Position numbers and translations under genes: made by a program. A model generated the notes under the pieces. The model worked only from the letters and a program-made list of their open reading frames with translations, ran no database searches and was not told the DNA's origin. 64,000 nt of DNA from Puccinellia tenuiflora. Its lineage: Eukaryota > Streptophyta > Magnoliopsida > Poales > Poaceae. Numbering within the stretch: the stretch's first letter is position 1; every line of letters starts with the position of its first letter. The DNA lies in NCBI GenBank assembly GCA_012064385.1, contig QRDG01000827.1:248001-312000 (forward strand). The letters are read 5' to 3'. Shown one piece after another: positions 57,362 to 64,000 of this stretch.

Positions 57362-60300
57362 TAATACGTGTCAAACGTATTTATAATTTTTTATTGATCC
57401 ATGCTTGTTTTGTGTCAATACTCAATTGTCACATGTTTTTGCTATCTTATTATATCATTTTTAGGCATTTTATTGGACTAACCTATTGACAAGATGCCCA
57501 GTGCCAGTTCCATGTTTCTGTCCTGTTTTTGTTGCAGAAAGTTACTTCTAGAAATATTCTCGGAATTGGACGAAAATTTACGGGGATTTTTTATCGAACA
57601 AATGAAGACCGGTGCCCGAAGGTCAGCTCCGGCAGACCCCGATATGTCCATTTCGCATCACTATTTACATCATAATTTATCTTTATTCATTGATATATTT
57701 CATATTGTGATGCATTACTTATGTTATTTTATCTTATTTTGCATGTTTTGCAATTTTGGGGGATTCGTGTGCCGGAGTCTGGAATCAGCTGGAAAAGTAC
57801 CCGTCAAGACACCTGAACTGCAAAGCTCAGAAAATTCTAGAAAAATTCAGGAGCTATTATTTTGAGAAATAAGTCACGGAGCCAGAAGGGGGCACGGAGG
57901 CGAGCCACCAGGGGCAGGGGTGACCCCTGGCGGCGGGCCCACCTCAGGCTGCGACTGTGCCCGCCCCTGGCCTTCGTGGCCCACCTCCGGCTCCCCTTTG
58001 ACGTATTACTAGCCTTTGACCTAAAAACGTCGGGCAGACCTCGAAGAAATATTCCGCCGCCTCTGCGAGGCGGAAACCAGACAGAGAGAAAAGAGCTCCG
58101 GTAGGGAGAGATCTGCCGAGGAAATTCCCACCCGGAGGGGGAAATCGCCGCCATCCTCATCACGATCACGCCGGGCATCATCGGGATCATCATCAACATC
58201 ATCTCCATCACCAGCACCTTCATCACCATCATCACCCCATCGCATCTCGCTGTAGCTTTTGAAGTTGTGACTTGTTAGTTCATTGGGATCATTTCCCGAG
58301 TGTTGATTACCCGTTGTAGTTGATGCTTGTGAGTTTTATCGGTGAATTACTGTTGCGATCAGATTGTTATCCATATTCATACCACCACTGACCATGATCT
58401 ATATGATGTCTCATGAGTAGTTCATTTGGTTCTTAAGGACATGGGGAAGGCCTAGTTGCTAGTAATTGCATAATGTTAAGCAATATTTAATTATTTGATG
58501 ATCCATGTTGTGTTGTTATTCCTCTAGTGGTGTCGTGTGAACGTCGACTACATGATACTTCACCTTTTAAGGGCCTAGGGGAATGTATGGTGTATTTAGT
58601 TTGCCTACGGTAGGGTTGCCGGAGTGACAGAAACCTGAACCCAGTTTTGCGAACTAGTGCACTAGGGAGTGTAGGATCCAGGAGTTTAAAGCTGTGGTTA
58701 GGTTGTTATCTTAATTACTTTCTTGTAGTTGCGGATGCTTGCAAGAGGTTTAATCACAAATATGTATTTGTCCAAGTAAGGGCGGTGCGTCAGCATAGGT
58801 TTACCCACACAACATTTATCAAAACGTTGAAGATTAATTAACGGCGTGCAATGAAAATGGCTAGGCAGAAATTCCCATGTGTCCTCAGGAACGTTTTAAT
58901 CATCATAAGTAACACCACCGGCTTGTCCTTTGTGCTAAAAAGGATTGAATCACTTGCTGCAACAATAGTTGCAACCTATTATTTACTTATTCTTTATTTG
59001 CTTGTTATACCAAAAACCCATAAATGTTTTCCTTTTAGTTCTTGCAGTGAAACCTTGCTGAAATCCACTTGTCAACACCTTCTGCTCCTCGTTGGGTTCA
59101 ACACTCTTACTTATCGAAAGGACTACGATCGATCCCCTACACTTGTGGGTCATCAAACCCACACAGCCCAGGGGCAGCCCCTGGACGCGGCCCATAGCCC
59201 ACCCGTGGGTGGGACCCGCCCTGTCCTGTGGGAGACCTCTCGGCCGCCTCCAACACCTATAAAATCATCCCCGATGAAAAAACCCTAACCCCCGGATGAT
59301 TTTCCCAAATACGATACAGAGCTCTGCCGCCATCGTCGACAAGTTTCGGGGGTCAGATTGCCCTGACGGGGATTAGCCCCCAGAGACATCTTCATCGCTA
59401 TCGCTGCCTCCGGGATGTGTTGTGAGTAGTTCCCCCATGGACTACGGGTCCATGGCAGTAGCTAGTTGGTAGTCTCTCTCCCTTGTGCCTCCATGTTTAT
59501 GATCTTGTGAGCTGCCTAACATGATAAAGATCGACTATTGTAGTGCTATATGACGTGTTTGCTGGGATCCGATGGCTTATGAAGTTATGATCAGATTGTG
59601 CATGGTTCTTATATGTTAATTTATGTTCTTACATGCTCTCTAATCTAATGATTAATGGAATCCCATCTTAGGATTTGTTGTATGTTGATAGGACTAATGG
59701 TAGGGTTTGTCAGAGTGACATAAACGTAAAACCCCGAGTTAGTTCTTGAGATGTATGGGATGAAGGAGGACCTTTTATGTTTGTTAATGCTACGGTTAGG
59801 ATTTGCCTTAATGAATGTTTAGTATTTGCGGAAACTTGTTAATGTTCCAATCATATAGATGTGTAATCACTAGTTGTGAGCGCGCGTGTGCTGTGGCCTC
59901 TCCCACTTATTTAAGTTGCAGTCATTTTATGCCATTAATTGTTTAGATCTCCAAAAGAGAGTATTTATGTTAGATAGTTGGTTCATGCCCCCTCTTGTGC
60001 CTGGGCACGAGTGACAAAAACGTCTAAGGACGAGGGTGTGCTGTTGCAACTAGGGGTAAAACATCGGTGTTTATATCTACTTGATCATAAATATTGCTTA
60101 CATCATGCACTTTACTTAATGCAATTGTATGTTGCTTGCAACTTAATACCGTTGGATGACAGGTTGGATAGCGATCCCGCGGTGGACTTTTTAGACAAAG
60201 ATGCAGTTGGACTCAACGGTCTTTGTTATTTGTTGTGATGCCTACATGAATATTATCATGAACTCTTTGATATAGCTAGATTAAGTTTGTGTCATAATCT

Positions 60301-60611
60301 TGTCAATTGACTAGCTGTAATTTGTTTACCCATCATATACATGTTTTATCTTATGGAGAGACACCACTAGTGAACCCTTGGGCCTCGGTCCATCTTTCAC
60401 CATCACTGCTTCCGTGTTACTTTTACTACTGCTTTCAAATCACTGCTGCTTTCACCCCCTTTGTGTTACTTGTGCTTCTCCAGGTGTGGCCGAATTGGCG
60501 ACTCAGCTGCAAAGACCTTTAAGTATTCTTTGGCTCCCCTTTTGTCGAATCAATAAATTGGGTTACACTTCCCTCGAAGACTACTGTGATCCCCTATATT
60601 GTGGGATATGA
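57362..60611 (+). repeat. Element D 3' LTR (interrupted)
   Basis: It starts TAATACGTGTCAAACG (TG changed to TA) and resumes at 59161 after a nested solo LTR with the U3/R part, including cacctataaaatc near 59257 (TATA box). It ends at 60611. Net length is about 1.73 kb. Confidence 0.88.
57640..59155 (+). mobile_element. Solo LTR (TGATATGTCC family) in element D 3' LTR
   Basis: 1516 bp beginning CGATATGTCC (first T changed to C) and ending TTGTGGGTCATCA. The flanks gaccc (57635-57639) and aaccc (59156-59160) match at 4 of 5. The 5' LTR remnant near 52010 shows the uninterrupted order gacccacac. A catcatc-rich tract lies at about 58160-58245. Confidence 0.9.
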
Positions 60612-60616
60612 GTGGC

Positions 60617-61419
60617 CGGTCGTCTTGCCGATCTCTGGATCTGGTAAGATTCATGTCTCGTGGTCGGTGTTTGCCACTGTCGCAGGTGGAGGTCGCGTCC
60701 CTTGCTGCAGTTGTGTTTGATGACGTTAGGTGGCGACGTTCCTCTTCTTCGACTATGTTCGAATCTGATGACCATGGGGAAGATCCCCGACCGATACGCC
60801 ACAAGTCTTGGTTTCGTCGCTTGTGACGACCGGTTCATCGACTCGAAAAAGCATCCTTGTATTTGAAGGTGCTCTCCCAGATCTAGATATGGTGGCAGTG
60901 GACAATGATTCGGCGAGGCACAATATTCTTCAAGAGTGGAATTTTAATTTTACTTCTTACGGTTCTTTTTGCAAAGTTGCTTGACACGTCATGTTTGCAC
61001 CATATGTGTAATATCTATAAACAGATTGTCGTTTCAAAATTTACATGGCTAAATGAGTGAACAAACACATTAGCTATATACATCCATTTAAAAAAAATCT
61101 AAAATATGTTATATTTTGAAACGGAGAGAGAGTATGTGGTTACTTTAAAAAAATACTTCACTTTTCTTAATTTCGAAAAAGAGAAGCAGGCGTCGGTGTT
61201 GCGGTCGAATCTGCTGCGGTCGCATCCATCGAGCCTAGGGTTTTGTTTGGTGCGACCCACCACCGCGCGCTACGTGGCCGCCACACTCCCAAAGCCAAAG
61301 CCAAAGTGATACCCTCCTCCTCACCGCAGCCTCCTGCTCAATCCTACGCCGCCGCCAGAGCCCCCTTCCCCCACCGGACACCTCTTCGCGGCTGCGGCGG
61401 CCGAGGAGAGTCGCCGTAG
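60617..61419 (+). promoter_or_regulatory. Upstream region and 5' leader of the ABCE1-type gene
   Basis: 60617-61000 has no recognised element. 61010-61135 ends tatattttgaaacggag, the right end of a degenerate Stowaway-type MITE, so a MITE remnant lies in the promoter. From about 61190 the sequence turns GC-rich as expected of a leader. A telo-box TAGGGTTT is at 61236-61243; such boxes are frequent near the start of plant translation-related genes. The exact start site cannot be read. Confidence 0.6.
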
Positions 61420-63966
61420 ATGGCGGACCGTCTGACCCGTATCGCGATCGTGAGCGAGGACAAGTGCAAGCCCAAAAAGTGCCGCCAGGAGTGCAAGAAG
61501 AGCTGCCCCGTCGTCAAGACCGGTAATTCCTCTATCTCTCTGCGGCTCGCGCTTCCGGTCGACGGGGTTTACGATTTGTCCGCGGGTGATTTGGCGAATC
61601 GAAGTTTAGATCCATTTCTATGGGGCAATTTGCTCGGAGAATGATTTTGATTTGACGCTGATTGACGAGTGGATAGTCCTTGCGAGATCTGAGGAGTTAC
61701 AGGGCTTAACATGGCCACATCTTAGTCTTGGAGGATCGTCGCTATGAACTGTATGTTGGGATTATGACAATCTGCTGTCTTGTCGTACAGGGAAGCTTTG
61801 CATCGAAGTTAGTCCAGCAGTGAAACTTGCATTCATTTCTGAAGAGCTGTGTATTGGTTGTGGTATTTGCGTTAAGGTGTGCCTTTAACTGAATACAGTT
61901 ATTCAGATGTATAATTTGTCTAAGTGCTATGATATAGTGTACTCACTTCTGCTGTAATCTCTGTTGCAGAAATGCCCATTTGATGCCATTGAGATCATCA
62001 ATCTTCCAAAAGATTTGGAAAAAGATACTACCCACCGCTATGGACCAAATACCTTCAAATTGCACAGGTACTCTTTTGAAAAATCAAAAGAGCCTAGTTT
62101 GTCTGAGCTTGTACTATTGGTATCTGCATGTTTTCTTAATCTGGCCTGAAGCTATTCTTCTCGAAGAAGTACTAATTTAGCACCTTGCAGGTTGCCTGTT
62201 CCAAGACCTGGTCAAGTTTTGGGCCTTGTTGGGACCAATGGAATTGGGAAGTCAACTGCACTTAAAGTGTTGGCTGGCAAGCTGAAGCCTAATTTGGGAC
62301 GTTTCAAAGTATGTTATTCCATATCTCCTATCTGTTTTCCATTATCTGACCATCGTTGGTTTCAACTAGGTTTGTTTTGGAAAATGTCCCTTACTCCATT
62401 CTTCCGTGATGTGCACAAAAATATGGTTATTTATAGCTGTGCGTTATTTTTTGCAGAATCCACCTGATTGGCAAGAGATTCTTACATACTTCCGCGGGTC
62501 TGAGCTTCAGAATTATTTTACTCGTATATTGGAAGATAACCTGAAGGTGCTACTTTTTTTACTTATCATGCTTGTAATTAATGCAGGATTTGTTAATACG
62601 TAGTCTGCAATAAGCTCTTGATACTCTGGTTAGAATCACTTTCCACGCACACTACAAGAACTTTTTGTAATGCATCTGAGTAGTTTGACTGTTAAGCATA
62701 TAAGTGCAGATATTCCTGATGTTATTCAAGCCTTGGATTGACAGCATAGCCTAATTACTGACATACCTATCACCTTGTACCCGAACATGTTTGAATAGGC
62801 TGTTGCAGTATATATGGTTTATATTGGCAAAATCCACCGGGCGGTCTTTTAGCTTGCAGGTGGTTTTATTTTATTTCATAATTATACTCTCAAATGGTTA
62901 ATTTGGCATCTGTGTTCACTTTGGTTAAAAGTAATTTTCTTACTATTTAAGAGTTAAAGGAACGCTGGTGCATTTGAGAGTTTATTGACTAAAGTGAACC
63001 CACATGACAAGTTCAACGACCCCCGCGGTTTATCTTGCTCATTTTGTGTCTGTCCTTTACTGTTGAATTCTTCTGAAATTATGCACACTATCTCTGTCCC
63101 CTTCTTTAACAGGCTATCATCAAGCCTCAGTATGTTGACCACATTCCAAAAGCTGTCCAAGGAAATGTAGGGCAAGTACTTGAGCAAAAAGATGAGCGGG
63201 ATATGAAGAATGAGCTATGTGTTGATCTTGAATTAAACCAAGTCATTGATAGAAATGTAGGAGATCTGTCTGGTGGCGAGCTTCAGAGATTTGCAATAGC
63301 AGTTGTTGCTGTACAAAGTGCAGAAATTTACATGTTTGATGAGCCATCAAGTTATCTTGATGTTAAGCAGAGGCTTAAGGCTGCAAAAGTCATCAGGTCA
63401 TTGCTTAGATCCAACAGGTAATGCATATCTGTTGTCCTGATTTTCTTTTGAATCTTTGACCAGAAGCTTCAAAAAAATAATTATCAAGTGCTCTCTGTTT
63501 TTTTGTTCCAGCTATGTCATTGTTGTGGAACATGACTTGAGTGTCTTAGATTACTTGTCCGACTTTATCTGCTGCTTATATGGGAAGCCAGGTGCTTACG
63601 GTGTAGTCACTTTGCCATTTTCGGTCCGAGAAGGTATCAATATTTTCCTGGCTGGATTTGTTCCAACAGAAAACCTTCGGTTTCGAGAAGAATCTCTTAC
63701 ATTCAAGGTAACATTGGTGCATAGAATTTGAATTACTTGTTCAGCTATGGAACTTTGTTCTCATGTTAGTATTGTCTTGTTAGATCGCGGAGACCCAGGA
63801 AAATGCGGAGGAAGTTGCTTCGTACCAGCGGTACAAGTACCCTGCCATGACCAAAACACAGGGAAATTTCAAGCTCTCTGTCGCTGAGGGTGAATTCACT
63901 GATTCTCAGATTGTTGTGATGCTTGGTGAGAACGGCACAGGGAAAACTACATTCATCAGAATGCTG
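61420..63966 (+). CDS. ABCE2: ABCE1/RLI-type ribosome-recycling ATPase, first 8 coding exons (partial)
   Basis: Exons 61420-61522, 61791-61876, 61970-62067, 62191-62308, 62457-62546, 63113-63417, 63512-63707 and 63784-63966 join in frame at GT/AG sites and give 393 codons; the rest lies beyond the window (family about 600). Visible: N-terminal Fe-S domain with CKPKKCRQECKKSCP (16-30) and CIGCGICVKKCP across the exon 2/3 join; first Walker A GTNGIGKST (110-118), signature LSGGE (217-221), Walker B IYMFDEPSSYLD (237-248), H-loop H274; second Walker A GENGTGKTT (380-388). The family splits ribosomes after termination using ATP in the cytosol. The start ATG gives MADRLTRIAI, the conserved plant N-terminus. 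Intron 5 is the longest (566 bp). It matches the plant RLI2/ABCE2 form closely, with no defect seen. Confidence 0.97.
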
Positions 63967-64000
63967 GTACATCTCTCTCCATCCTCCCACCTCCCTCTCT

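Larger units (their letters stand above)
51748..60611 (+). mobile_element. Non-autonomous gypsy-like element (element D), 5' end deleted
   Basis: Perfect 5-bp duplication gtggc at 51743-51747 and 60612-60616. It starts TGATACGTGTCAAACG and ends GTGGGATATGA (consensus ...ATATCA with one change). The 5' LTR is cut to about 278 bp and joined directly to the accessory ORF region, so the rest of the LTR, the primer site and the N-terminal coding part are gone. The polypurine tract is at 57348-57361. Two younger solo LTRs sit inside (54582-56458; 57640-59155). Confidence 0.9.

Overview
The window looks like nuclear DNA from a Triticeae grass (wheat, barley, rye or Aegilops type). The grounds are recurring LTR families of the TGATACGT...ATCA kind with an Asp-tRNA primer site, a BARE/WIS/Angela-like LTR (TGTTGGGAAT start), Stowaway MITEs with CTCCCTCCG ends, and one intron-rich plant housekeeping gene. 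About 95% of it is transposable-element DNA nested up to four levels deep. I named families from recognised motifs and could not run a repeat library.

Layout. (1) 1-12300: a broken L1-type LINE (end of ORF1, endonuclease, reverse transcriptase). It is split by an 8.7-kb LTR nest (1584-10297) that holds a solo LTR (3864-9058), itself holding a 3.6-kb solo LTR (3966-7583). A 0.37-kb insert (10578-10950) splits it again. (2) 12662-50131: what I read as one very large Mutator-like element. Terminal inverted repeats lie at 12662-13345 and about 49800-50131. Between them are a decayed MuDR-type transposase, a decayed plant-mobile-domain (PMD) gene and a convergent third ORF. Later insertions inflate it: a non-autonomous gypsy element (15723-23183, carrying a hAT MITE and a Stowaway), a PIF/Harbinger-like element with an intact GC-rich ORF (24425-26360), a second MULE with a perfect 9-bp target duplication (31789-34001), and a gypsy element (35557-47196) whose LTRs carry three solo LTRs. 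(3) 50132-51747: unassigned sequence and an LTR fragment. (4) 51748-60611: a third gypsy element with a 5-bp target duplication and two solo LTRs inside. (5) 60617-64000: promoter and first eight coding exons of an ABCE1/RLI-type gene, the only clearly functional gene, which runs off the right edge.

ABCE1 is a ribosome-recycling ATPase with two Fe-S clusters. Its 393 visible codons are uninterrupted across canonical splice sites, and a telo-box lies in its leader. The MULE genes all carry stops or frameshifts. The three gypsy elements lack any recognisable gag or pol but share an unusual ORF of unknown function and internal copies of their polypurine tract; these are the most interesting non-textbook signals together with the giant MULE.
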